Assembly (NCBI GenBank): GCA_946407735.1
Contig: CAMJPL010000032.1
Coordinates: 1 to 35,621, forward strand
DNA: 35,621 bases
DNA from: an uncultured Clostridia bacterium
GTDB taxonomy: Bacteria > Bacillota > Clostridia > Oscillospirales > CAG-272
Direction: 5' to 3'
A program made the translations under genes and the position numbers. The notes beneath the pieces are model-generated. The model was not told the origin of the DNA and made no database searches. It saw nothing but the letters and a program-made list of their open reading frames with translations. Below are positions 1 to 6,893 of this stretch, piece by piece; the first letter of the stretch is position 1, and every line of letters starts with the position of its first letter.

Positions 1-1118
1 GCGCTCTTCACGCAGGCGGTGATGAAGCGCACTCCGGCGAGTCCGTCCTCGACGGTCGGGAAATCGAGATCGCGCTCGGTGAGGGCCTCTCCGTTCTCCT
101 TTTTCAGCACGGCGGAGATGAAGGCGTCGTAGATATTCGCGAAGGCCTCGTAAAGCCCCTCCGGATGCCCGGACGGGATGCGGCTGAACGAAGCGGCGTA
201 GGGGCTGATATAGCCCATGCCGCGGTTGTAGGTCTCGGTCGGCTTGCCCTTCGGGGTGACGTAGAGGATGTTCGGGTTTTCCTGTACCCACTCTATCGCG
301 CCCTCGGTGCCGAATATGCGGACGACGAGGCCGTTCATATGGCCGACGCAGACCTGCGAGCAGCTGTAAACGCCGTGACTGCCGTTATCGTACTCGACGA
401 GGATGTTGGCGTTGAGGTCGAGCGGCTGGCCGAAATGGTCGAGCATCGCCGCGACGCGGCGGAGCTTCAGCCCGGTGATGTAGGCGACGGTGTTCTCGAT
501 GTGCGAGCCGATGTCTCCGACGCAGTTGGAGCCTCCGGCGACGTCGGGATCCTTGCGCCATGACGACAGCTTGAGCATGGCCTGATCGCCCTTGCCGATA
601 TCGTCGACCAGATATTCCTGCAGATACTCGGCGTTGACGTTTATGACCCTGCCTATCGCGCCGGAGCGGACGAGCTCGCGGGCTTCCTTCACCATGACGT
701 TTCCGGTATATGAATAGTTGACGCCGAAAAGAAGGCCCTTGTCGTCGGCCAGCTTTTTCAGCTCCTCGGCCTCGGCTACGGTGAAGCAGAGAGGCTTCTC
801 GCACAGCACGTTTATGCCGTTCTCAAGGAAGGCCTTGGCGATGCCGTAATGCGCGTTGTTCGGCGTCGTGATGACGACGAAGGAGATGCCGTCCTCCCTT
901 TTTCCCTCGGCTGCCGCCATTTCCTGATAGGTCGGATAAACTCTCGATTTATCGAGATGATAGAATTCCCCGGTCTCGGCGTTCTTCGCCGCGTCCTGGC
1001 TGAAACAGCCGGCCGCGAGGAAAGCTCTTCCGCTGAAAGCGATGGCCGTGCGGTGAACGCCGCCGATGAAGGCATGGAGCGATCCGCCGACCTGTCCGTA
1101 TGTAAGAGTTGTTTTCAT
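1..1118 (-). CDS. Gfo/Idh/MocA-family oxidoreductase (3' end outside window)
   Basis: Predicted NAD(P)-dependent sugar/polyol dehydrogenase, cytoplasmic. The frame is open from the ATG at 1118 to the left edge (372 codons), so the C-terminus is missing. The start is well supported: a GGAGGTGA-type ribosome site lies six bases upstream. The N-terminus has the GQVGGSLHAFIGGVHR form of the nucleotide-binding loop (about residues 8-23). ITTPNNAHYG (about 84-93) and CEKPL (about 106-110, with the catalytic-lysine EKP motif) are typical of the family. A GG-x(5)-GDIGSHIEN stretch matches the family's active-site GG...D..H segment. The substrate cannot be read from the sequence. It has its own promoter (1148-1176) and faces away from the second family member at 2222. 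Confidence 0.9.
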   Translation of the reverse strand, partial: MKTTLTYGQVGGSLHAFIGGVHRTAIAFSGRAFLAAGCFSQDAAKNAETGEFYHLDKSRVYPTYQEMAAAEGKREDGISFVVITTPNNAHYGIAKAFLENGINVLCEKPLCFTVAEAEELKKLADDKGLLFGVNYSYTGNVMVKEARELVRSGAIGRVINVNAEYLQEYLVDDIGKGDQAMLKLSSWRKDPDVAGGSNCVGDIGSHIENTVAYITGLKLRRVAAMLDHFGQPLDLNANILVEYDNGSHGVYSCSQVCVGHMNGLVVRIFGTEGAIEWVQENPNILYVTPKGKPTETYNRGMGYISPYAASFSRIPSGHPEGLYEAFANIYDAFISAVLKKENGEALTERDLDFPTVEDGLAGVRFITACVKS

Positions 1119-1147
1119 ATAAGTCACCTCCCGGTTTTTATATGATT

Positions 1148-1176
1148 ATGATACACGATTCGGGCGGGATTGTCAA
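1148..1176 (-). promoter_or_regulatory. sigma-A promoter for the oxidoreductase at 1118
   Basis: TTGACA (1171-1176), 17-bp spacer, TATCAT (1148-1153). Transcription would start about 25 bases before the ATG, leaving just room for the ribosome site. It lies just downstream of the ECF gene's terminator. Confidence 0.75.
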
Positions 1177-1224
1177 CAGGGGAAGGGCGAGTTCATATAA
1201 AGGTTACATTTCGCCGTTTCCGGA

Positions 1225-1255
1225 GCGAAAAAAGACCGGGACGATTCCCGGTCTT
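1225..1255 (-). terminator. intrinsic terminator of the ECF transporter gene
   Basis: A 9-bp stem AAGACCGGG/CCCGGTCTT (1232-1240 with 1247-1255) and a 6-base loop. Read on the minus strand it ends in a run of T, 15 bases after the ECF stop codon. Confidence 0.85.
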
Positions 1256-1269
1256 ATATATATCGTTTT

Positions 1270-1860
1270 TCAGTCTTTCTTTCCGAACAGCTTCACCACG
1301 CGGATGAGTATCGGCGAGATGATGATCGTGACGATGATCTCGATCATGAAATTGGTCGTTATGAAGGCCGTCACGGTCCAGCTGGCGAGCGACAGTCCGG
1401 CCTCGGCGGCGACGCCCTCGTACAGCCCGGCAAATATCGTCAGCACTCCGGCTATGAATATGCCGGTGTTGATCACGGGAGCGACAAGAGCCGAAACCAC
1501 CACGGCGGTCGTCTCGTCGAACTTCTTCAGAAGCGGATATAAGAGACCTGCTATGAAACCGGCGAGACCGGTCTTGAGAAGGCAGAGGATGATCGTTCCG
1601 ATGAAATTGAAGGTGAGGAACACCGAGGTGCCGGGGATGAGGATGATCACGAGACCGTCTATCGCGCCGAGCATGGCTCCGGCGAGCGGCCCGTAGAGTA
1701 TCGCTCCGAGCACTATCGGAGTAAGGGCAAGGTTGATCTCTACCGTGCCGAATCTGATCGGCAGCATCTGCAGCACGACAACGATAGCAGCGAGGATGGC
1801 GACCCTCGTCAGCTTCTGAACGTCGAGCTTCTTCGATGATCTCACGTTTGCGTTTGTCAT
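1270..1860 (-). CDS. ECF transporter S component (vitamin uptake type)
   Basis: Substrate-binding membrane subunit of an energy-coupling-factor importer, 196 aa. It has about six hydrophobic segments and a short basic N-terminus (MTNANVRSSKK) ahead of the first. The region LTRVAILAAIVVVLQMLP followed by EINLALTPIVLGAILYGP and GAIDGLV resembles the PF12822 group of S components (FolT/PanT-like). The shared EcfA/EcfT module is not in the window, as expected for a group II system. The ATG at 1860 is preferred over longer reads because AAAGGAC precedes it and the extension to 1989 would cover the promoter. The ligand is unknown. A roughly 120-base leader separates promoter and start and may hold a control element. 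Confidence 0.85.
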   Translation of the reverse strand: MTNANVRSSKKLDVQKLTRVAILAAIVVVLQMLPIRFGTVEINLALTPIVLGAILYGPLAGAMLGAIDGLVIILIPGTSVFLTFNFIGTIILCLLKTGLAGFIAGLLYPLLKKFDETTAVVVSALVAPVINTGIFIAGVLTIFAGLYEGVAAEAGLSLASWTVTAFITTNFMIEIIVTIIISPILIRVVKLFGKKD

Positions 1861-1987
1861 ATTCTTTTGTCCTTTCGCTGCCGCCCATAAGGTGCGGCGC
1901 ATGTGTTTATACGGCGCGCCAAGCTCCGGCGTCGCGGCGTGGGCGGCTCTGATGCTCGCTCCGCCAGCCGAAACTGTGCGCATTATC

Positions 1988-2016
1988 ATTATACATCAAA
2001 TAAGCTGAAAAGTCAA
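1988..2016 (-). promoter_or_regulatory. sigma-A promoter of the ECF transporter gene
   Basis: TTGACT (2011-2016), 17-bp spacer, TATAAT (1988-1993) on the minus strand. The predicted transcript starts near 1981 and has a leader of about 120 bases. Confidence 0.85.
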
Positions 2017-2143
2017 TATCGCGCGTGTTAATGTTTTGCGCCCGACACGCCGCCGATTCGGTCAATATGACGGCATTTTTGTCGCCGTGTGAAGGAAGAT
2101 GCGCATAGTGCAACAAATATTACAAACAATGAACCGATTTCAC

Positions 2144-2172
2144 TTGACAAACGGCAATAATGCGGGTATAAT
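2144..2172 (+). promoter_or_regulatory. consensus sigma-A promoter of the oxidoreductase at 2222
   Basis: Perfect TTGACA (2144-2149), 17-bp spacer, perfect TATAAT (2167-2172). The leader is about 42 bases with a small GCGG..CCGC hairpin and a GTGAGGT ribosome site eight bases before the ATG. Confidence 0.9.
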
Positions 2173-2221
2173 TGTATTATGCGGTATCCGCTTGAAATGA
2201 AACAACTGTGAGGTAACAATC

Positions 2222-3274
2222 ATGCTCAAGATCGCCATTATCGGGTGCGGCGGGATCGGCACCTATCATCTGGGACATCTTCTTCAGTTCACCGACTTTT
2301 CGAAGATCGTCGGCGTCTGCGACCTTATCTCCGAGAGAGCCGAGAATTTCTCGGCCAAGACCGGCGCTCCGGCGTACACCGACTACAAAGTGATGTACGA
2401 CGAGACCAAGCCCGACTGCGTCTTCATCTGCGTGCCGCCGTACTGCCACGGCGAGATCGAGTACGAGACCATCCGCCGCGGCATCCACTTCTTCGTCGAG
2501 AAGCCGGTCGCCCTTGATCTGGATCTGGCGAAGGACATCCGCGAGAAGGTCGAGAAGGCCGGTCTCGTCACCGCTGTCGGCTTCCAGTGCCGCTACTCGG
2601 CCCTGGTCGATCCGCTGAACGAATTCATCGCCTCGCATCCGCTCTGCTACGTCGACTGCGTCCGCGTCGGCGGAGTCCCCGGCGTCGACTGGTGGCGCAA
2701 CAAGAACATCTCCGGCGGTCAGATAGTCGAGCAGACGATACACAACTTCGACCTCGTCCGCTGGCACTTCGGCGATCCGGAGGCTGTCTTCACCTACGGC
2801 GCCAGAGGCTATGTGAATGACGTCCCGAACTACAACACCGACGACGTTTCGGTTACGGCCATCCGCTTCAAGAACGGCGGCATCGGCCAGATCTCGACCG
2901 GCTGCTACGCCAAATCCGGCGAAGCCTTCGACGGCAAGATCACCTTCTCCGCCCGCGATTCCCGCGCCGAGCTCTACATCCTCGGCAAGCTCTCCATCTT
3001 CGGCGTCAAGCCTCAGGAAGTCACCGCTTCCGAGGAGACTGAGGTCATCAAGGGCGACGGCAACCTCGCCCGCTCCGAGGGCGGCGCTCTCATCTACACC
3101 GAGAAGGGCGACGCCGGCGTACCGTGCGACCGCACCTTCCTCAAGGCCGTCGAGGCCGGCGACCGCCATATGGTCCGCGCCGACTACAACGAGGCCGTAA
3201 AGACCCTCGCCTTCGTCCTCGCCTGCAACAAATCCATGGCGACCGGCAAGGAAGTCGTTATAGATTACGACTGA
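2222..3274 (+). CDS. Gfo/Idh/MocA-family oxidoreductase
   Basis: Predicted NAD(P)-dependent dehydrogenase, 350 aa, full length for the family. The Rossmann loop GCGGIG is at residues 8-13, the catalytic-lysine EKP at 93-95, and the active-site segment GGQIVEQTIHNFD at 165-177 (with H174 and D177). The C-terminal half is the usual beta-sheet substrate domain. The family acts on sugars, inositols and sugar acids; the exact substrate cannot be deduced. It is a single-gene unit between a consensus promoter and a terminator, and is only distantly similar to the oxidoreductase at the left edge. The start is fixed by the GTGAGGT site and lies 50 bases after the promoter -10. Confidence 0.93.
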   Translation: MLKIAIIGCGGIGTYHLGHLLQFTDFSKIVGVCDLISERAENFSAKTGAPAYTDYKVMYDETKPDCVFICVPPYCHGEIEYETIRRGIHFFVEKPVALDLDLAKDIREKVEKAGLVTAVGFQCRYSALVDPLNEFIASHPLCYVDCVRVGGVPGVDWWRNKNISGGQIVEQTIHNFDLVRWHFGDPEAVFTYGARGYVNDVPNYNTDDVSVTAIRFKNGGIGQISTGCYAKSGEAFDGKITFSARDSRAELYILGKLSIFGVKPQEVTASEETEVIKGDGNLARSEGGALIYTEKGDAGVPCDRTFLKAVEAGDRHMVRADYNEAVKTLAFVLACNKSMATGKEVVIDYD

Positions 3275-3295
3275 TACGGCAAAGACACAGATATC

Positions 3296-3324
3296 AAAGG
3301 AGAGCCGATCCCCGGCTCTCCTTT
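3296..3324. terminator. bidirectional intrinsic terminator
   Basis: A 12-bp perfect stem AAAGGAGAGCCG/CGGCTCTCCTTT (3296-3307 with 3313-3324) with a 5-base loop. It lies 21 bases after the plus-strand oxidoreductase and also follows the minus-strand nnrD gene. Confidence 0.85.
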
Positions 3325-3331
3325 ATCATTT

Positions 3332-3383
3332 AAAGTTCTCTTTCAAAGTTCACTTTTAAAGTTCCCTTTTAAAGACCTCTTTC
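3332..3383. repeat. four tandem 13-bp repeats across the nnrD stop codon
   Basis: Units at 3332-3344, 3345-3357, 3358-3370 and 3371-3383 follow the pattern AAAG(T/A)(T/C)C(T/A/C)CTTT(T/C). The last one and a third units overlap the final codons and stop of the minus-strand nnrD gene. Thirteen is not a multiple of three, so copy-number changes would shift the reading frame past the stop. Confidence 0.85.
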
Positions 3384-4250
3384 GAGGAATATCCCGCACA
3401 GATCGGTCAGGATGTCCGACGGCAGCATGCCGTACTGGGACAGCCGGGCGGCGCATCTGTCAGCGGCGCTGCCGTGCAGATGAACGCCGCACAGAGCCGC
3501 CTCGAGCGGCGGATATCCCTGAGCCAGAAAGGAAGCGATCATCCCGGCGAGGGTGTCGCCCGAGCCTCCCCTCGCCAGACCCGCGTTCCCCGCCGTCGAC
3601 ATATATACCCTCCCGTCAGGCGGCGCGACGCATGTGACGTGGTCCTTCAACACGACGACGCATCCGTATGTCTCGGCGAAAAAGGCGGCGCATGAGACGG
3701 GATCGGCCTTTATCTCGGATATGCTCATCCCGGTCAACCTCGACATCTCGCCGACGTGCGGCGTTATCACAGCCGGTTTCGAGTTTCTTTTCAGCGTGTA
3801 AATCCTGCCGGACGCGGCGACGGAATTGAGCGCGTCGGCGTCGAGGATAAGCGACGCGCCGGTCTTGAGCAGCGCAAGGACTATCTTTTCGGTGTCCCCG
3901 GTGTTCCCCATGCCGCATCCGCACAGAACGGCCGAGCTTTTTTCCGCCGTCTTCGATATGAGCGGGATCCCGCTCTCCGATATGCCGCCGTCGCCGGATT
4001 CCTCAAGCGTCTCGTATATCGCCTCGCTCACCTTAGACGAGCAGGCGCGGACGACCGGCTCGGTAGACATCAGCCTCACGATCCCGGCTCCGCACCTGAG
4101 AGCGGCCGTCACCGACAGCGAAGCCGCGCCGGGAAAACGCCTGCTGCCGCAAACGCATGTGAGGGTGCCGTAGCTGCCCTTGTTCGACCCTGGATCGCGG
4201 GGGCGCAGGATAGAGAAGACGATCTCGTCGCTTATATTTGTCGCTTTCAT
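3369..4250 (-). CDS. nnrD: ADP-dependent NAD(P)H-hydrate dehydratase
   Basis: Repairs hydrated NADH/NADPH (NADHX/NADPHX) by ADP-dependent dehydration, in the cytoplasm; YjeF C-terminal / ribokinase-like fold. 293 aa. N-terminal KGSYGTLTCVCGS (24-36), the AALRCGAGIVRL stretch (49-60), GCGMGNT (111-117), LILDADALN (134-142), VITPHVGEMSRLTG (161-174) and the anion-hole/catalytic loop GGSGDTLAG (228-236, catalytic D232) are all intact. The epimerase half found in bifunctional NNR proteins is absent and must be encoded elsewhere. The ATG at 4250 is chosen over the GTG at 4259 because GGTGA sits five bases before it. The 3' end runs into tandem 13-bp repeats. Confidence 0.92.
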   Translation of the reverse strand: MKATNISDEIVFSILRPRDPGSNKGSYGTLTCVCGSRRFPGAASLSVTAALRCGAGIVRLMSTEPVVRACSSKVSEAIYETLEESGDGGISESGIPLISKTAEKSSAVLCGCGMGNTGDTEKIVLALLKTGASLILDADALNSVAASGRIYTLKRNSKPAVITPHVGEMSRLTGMSISEIKADPVSCAAFFAETYGCVVVLKDHVTCVAPPDGRVYMSTAGNAGLARGGSGDTLAGMIASFLAQGYPPLEAALCGVHLHGSAADRCAARLSQYGMLPSDILTDLCGIFLERGL

Positions 4251-4284
4251 GATAGTCACCGTTATATTTCATCGTCATATGATT

Positions 4285-4313
4285 ATTATACCACATTCCG
4301 GGCGACGCCGCAA
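4285..4313 (-). promoter_or_regulatory. sigma-A promoter of nnrD
   Basis: TTGCGG (4308-4313), 17-bp spacer, TATAAT (4285-4290) on the minus strand, giving a short leader of about 28 bases. Confidence 0.7.
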
Positions 4314-4373
4314 CGCTTTTTATGACGATCATGCCGATTTTCGCCGCTCGGTGCCGAATTTACCCGCAAAGTA

Positions 4374-4402
4374 TTGAAAATCGCATTTCAAAGTGTTATA
4401 AT
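4374..4402 (+). promoter_or_regulatory. sigma-A promoter of the exported-protein operon
   Basis: TTGAAA (4374-4379), 17-bp spacer, TATAAT (4397-4402). The predicted start point is near 4409, directly at the edge of the Fur-box sequence. Confidence 0.85.
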
Positions 4403-4409
4403 ATACAGA

Positions 4410-4424
4410 TGATAATTATTATCA
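4410..4424. promoter_or_regulatory. Fur-box operator (exact 7-1-7 inverted repeat)
   Basis: TGATAATTATTATCA is a perfect 7-1-7 palindrome. It matches the Bacillus-type Fur-box consensus TGATAATNATTATCA at every defined position. PerR and Zur boxes share this layout but differ in the arms. It begins eight bases after the -10 element, so a bound repressor would block initiation. The expected effect is iron-dependent repression of the genes from 4455 onward. Confidence 0.75.
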
Positions 4425-4454
4425 ATTATATATTCAGGAAGCATAGACCACGAC

Positions 4455-5876
4455 ATGCGCAGAATTTTACCGATTCTCGCGGCGCTCGTCGTACTGAGCG
4501 CCGTTTTCATCGCCCCGCCGCAGAGCAGCGAAGCCGCCGGGGATAAAACCATACTATACGGCGATCTCGATCTCGACGGCACCATCGACATGAGGGACGC
4601 CGAGCTGATGACGCTGCTCCTCGCCGGGGACAATCAGACGCCGATCAGCGAAAAGCAGGCGGCACTCCGAGCTGACACCGACGCCGACGGACGCTTCGAC
4701 GCCCGCGACATCGCCCTGCTCGCGAAACTCATATCCGGCGACGCCGAGGCTCCCGAGCGCAGGCACACCTGCTCATGGAAAAAGGACGCGTATGTCGACG
4801 TCACCTGCACCTTCGCCGGCTACTGGCCGTGGCACTGCGCCCGCTGCGGGATAATCTACTACGAGGCCGTCGAGGCTCCCGAGGGGCATCACTGGAAGTA
4901 CAAGACGATACACGCCCCCACCTGCACCGAGCGCGGATATTCGGTATATCACTGCTCCGACTGCGACGTTGAATTCATATCCGACTACAAGGACGCGAAG
5001 GGACACGACTGGAAGATAACCGAGGTCGTCGAATCGACCTGCCAGCATGAGGGCTACACCGAATACACCTGCACGAGATGCGACGCGCAGAAGCGCGATC
5101 TCTTCGCCGAAGCCGGAGGCGGACACGATTATCAGCTGAAGCTCCTCCCCGACGGCGGACGTCAGACGGCGTGGTATATCTGCTCATGGTGCGGCGACAA
5201 GGTGAAGGCCCCAGACGAGCTGCAGCCGGCCGCGCCTCAGCTGGAGCAGCCCTCCGGGGAAGAGCAGGAGACCGACGAGCCGGCGCCGCCGACCATCCCG
5301 AAGGGCGTCGATTTCAACAAGGACGGCATAGTCGCCGTCGACGAATACCTCGGAGCCGGCGATATAGTCACATATCTCACCGATCATTACAGCGACTACT
5401 ACGGCACGAGATACATCTCGATCCGAAAGAACTACGGCGATCCTCACCGCTGCCTGCACCCGAAGGGGCTTTACCCGAATTCTCCGGGCCTCAACTGCAC
5501 CGGCTTCGTGGCGAGCGTCTTCGAGAACGCCGGGGCCGATCTTTCCCGCGTGCCGAATCTGGCAGGTGGGACCGGCATGGCCGGAGATTACGCCAACGGC
5601 TACAACTGGCGCAACATGGTGAACATGGCCGAGCTCACCGTCTACCGCTTCTCGTCGATCCGCGAAGCCCTCGGCAGCGGGAAGATGCAGAAGGGCGACG
5701 TGATCTACTTCCAGCCGAAATACCGCGGCGACGACTGCCATATGGGCATCTTCTGGGGAGACACGCCGTATGACGACAAGATATTCCACTCGATAGCGCA
5801 GGGCTGCGTCGTCACTAATATAAAATGCGCCCAGGCATACGCATACATGTGGGTGATCCCGATAACGCACAACTGA
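4455..5876 (+). CDS. exported protein: dockerin + Cys-rich repeats + NlpC/P60-like domain
   Basis: 473 aa with an N-terminal signal peptide (1-28). Residues 34-95 form a type I dockerin with both calcium loops complete (DLDLDGTIDMRD, 37-48; DTDADGRFDARD, 74-85). Residues 98-240 hold about four repeats of the form HxW-x(n)-TC-x(3)-GY-x(2)-Y-x-C-x(2)-C, likely small metal-binding ribbons. A Pro/Glu linker leads to an NlpC/P60-type fold: Cys348 in LNCTGFV, His429 in CHMGIF and His445 match the Cys-His-His set of peptidoglycan endopeptidases. The likely role is wall cleavage or modification at the cell surface, tethered to a cohesin through the dockerin. First gene of a Fur-box operon; AGGAAG lies 13 bases before the ATG. 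Confidence 0.85.
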   Translation: MRRILPILAALVVLSAVFIAPPQSSEAAGDKTILYGDLDLDGTIDMRDAELMTLLLAGDNQTPISEKQAALRADTDADGRFDARDIALLAKLISGDAEAPERRHTCSWKKDAYVDVTCTFAGYWPWHCARCGIIYYEAVEAPEGHHWKYKTIHAPTCTERGYSVYHCSDCDVEFISDYKDAKGHDWKITEVVESTCQHEGYTEYTCTRCDAQKRDLFAEAGGGHDYQLKLLPDGGRQTAWYICSWCGDKVKAPDELQPAAPQLEQPSGEEQETDEPAPPTIPKGVDFNKDGIVAVDEYLGAGDIVTYLTDHYSDYYGTRYISIRKNYGDPHRCLHPKGLYPNSPGLNCTGFVASVFENAGADLSRVPNLAGGTGMAGDYANGYNWRNMVNMAELTVYRFSSIREALGSGKMQKGDVIYFQPKYRGDDCHMGIFWGDTPYDDKIFHSIAQGCVVTNIKCAQAYAYMWVIPITHN

Positions 5877-5878
5877 TC

Positions 5879-6844
5879 ATGAAGAGAATAATACCTTTTA
5901 TCCTGGCGGCTCTGCTCGTATTCACGGCCGTCGCCTTCGCCGAGAACTCCGGCGATCCCGTCGGCGCGGCGGTATATACCGACATACACTCCGTCATAAA
6001 CGGGCACGGCATACGCTCGTACATAATGGACGGCGCGAGTCTCGTCATCCTCGAGGAGCTGAAGAACTACGGCTTCTCCGAGACGGTGAACGAGGACGGC
6101 TCGGTCGACATAATAAGGCTCATCGGAGAGGAGCCGGAGAGAGAGGATATCCCCGGGATCCCTGCCGGGCGCGGCGTCGGCGACAAGATGGCCGACGTCT
6201 TCCCGTCAGACACCGTCGTCCGCTTCGACGGCGTCGTGGTCACAGCCTACACTGCCGGTGATCTCACCCTCGTCTCCCTCGACACGGCGGCCGAAGCTTA
6301 CGCCTCGGAATACGTATGGAACGGGGAGAAAAAAGAGCTCTCCCTCACCCTCGCCGACAGACCGAACGGCGACTGGCTGAAAAAGGCCGATCACCCCGAG
6401 ATATCGAAGGAAAACAAGCTGTACATGAAGGCGGTCCTCTCGAAGGGCGCAAAGCAGCCGGACGGGAGCTATAAGCTCAAGGTGTTCAGCATCGGCGGCG
6501 ACGATTACATGAATGTGTCGCTTACCTATGATCCCGACACGTCGGCCCTCACCGCCGAGATCTCCGGAAAGTCCTCCGGCATGAAGACTAAATACGACAT
6601 AGAGTTCGGTCTGACGCCCGATTTCACCGGGACGCTCCCCGTTTACGCCGTATATGAGCGCAGCGGAGGAAAGGCTTCGGTTCAGGGGCGGATGAAGCCG
6701 TCCGACCTCTCGCCGCTGAAATACGCCGAGATAAAGGCGATACACGAATCCGGCGTCCCCGACGTGATCGAATCATTGAACAAGACCCTCCCCGTCCGCA
6801 TCGCCTCGGCAATGGCGTTCATCGAGGCTCTGCCGACCGACTGA
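5879..6844 (+). CDS. exported copper-amine-oxidase-N-like protein
   Basis: 321 aa, with signal peptide MKRIIPFILAALLVFTAVAFA. I choose the ATG at 5879 because the longer read from 5825 would bury this signal peptide. Residues about 32-75 (AVYTDIHSVINGHGIRSYIMDG...) resemble the copper amine oxidase N-terminal-like stalk domain (PF07833-like) common in clostridial wall proteins. A second, weaker copy of the pattern (about 100-160) follows with VVRFDGVVVTAYTAGDLTLVSL. The rest is of unknown fold and no catalytic motif is visible. It starts two bases after the upstream stop without a clear ribosome site, suggesting translational coupling. Confidence 0.65.
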   Translation: MKRIIPFILAALLVFTAVAFAENSGDPVGAAVYTDIHSVINGHGIRSYIMDGASLVILEELKNYGFSETVNEDGSVDIIRLIGEEPEREDIPGIPAGRGVGDKMADVFPSDTVVRFDGVVVTAYTAGDLTLVSLDTAAEAYASEYVWNGEKKELSLTLADRPNGDWLKKADHPEISKENKLYMKAVLSKGAKQPDGSYKLKVFSIGGDDYMNVSLTYDPDTSALTAEISGKSSGMKTKYDIEFGLTPDFTGTLPVYAVYERSGGKASVQGRMKPSDLSPLKYAEIKAIHESGVPDVIESLNKTLPVRIASAMAFIEALPTD

Positions 6845-6893
6845 GAGCCCGTCAGACAGATCCCGCAAACAAACGGCCTTTACGGTGTCCGAC

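Larger units (their letters stand above)
1861..2221. other. divergent intergenic region with two strong promoters and a long ECF leader
   Basis: It holds the minus promoter at 1988-2016 and the plus promoter at 2144-2172. The minus-strand leader (about 1980-1861) is GC-rich. It can fold into a GGCGG...CCGCC hairpin (about 1928-1962) and a CCGC...GCGG hairpin immediately before the AAAGGAC ribosome site. I could not match it to any riboswitch consensus I know. Confidence 0.6.

Noticed and set aside
1861..1980. Known riboswitch (THF, TPP, FMN, cobalamin, preQ1) in the ECF leader
   Set aside because: I compared it from memory with the core conserved bases of these classes and found no match; kept only as an unassigned structured leader.
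2177..3169. 330-aa open frame on the minus strand
   Set aside because: Lies wholly antisense to the intact oxidoreductase at 2222; biased Asp/Val/Ala/Gly composition typical of a GC-rich shadow frame, no ribosome site.
3332..3383. CRISPR-like array
   Set aside because: Repeats are 13 bp in direct contact with no spacers.
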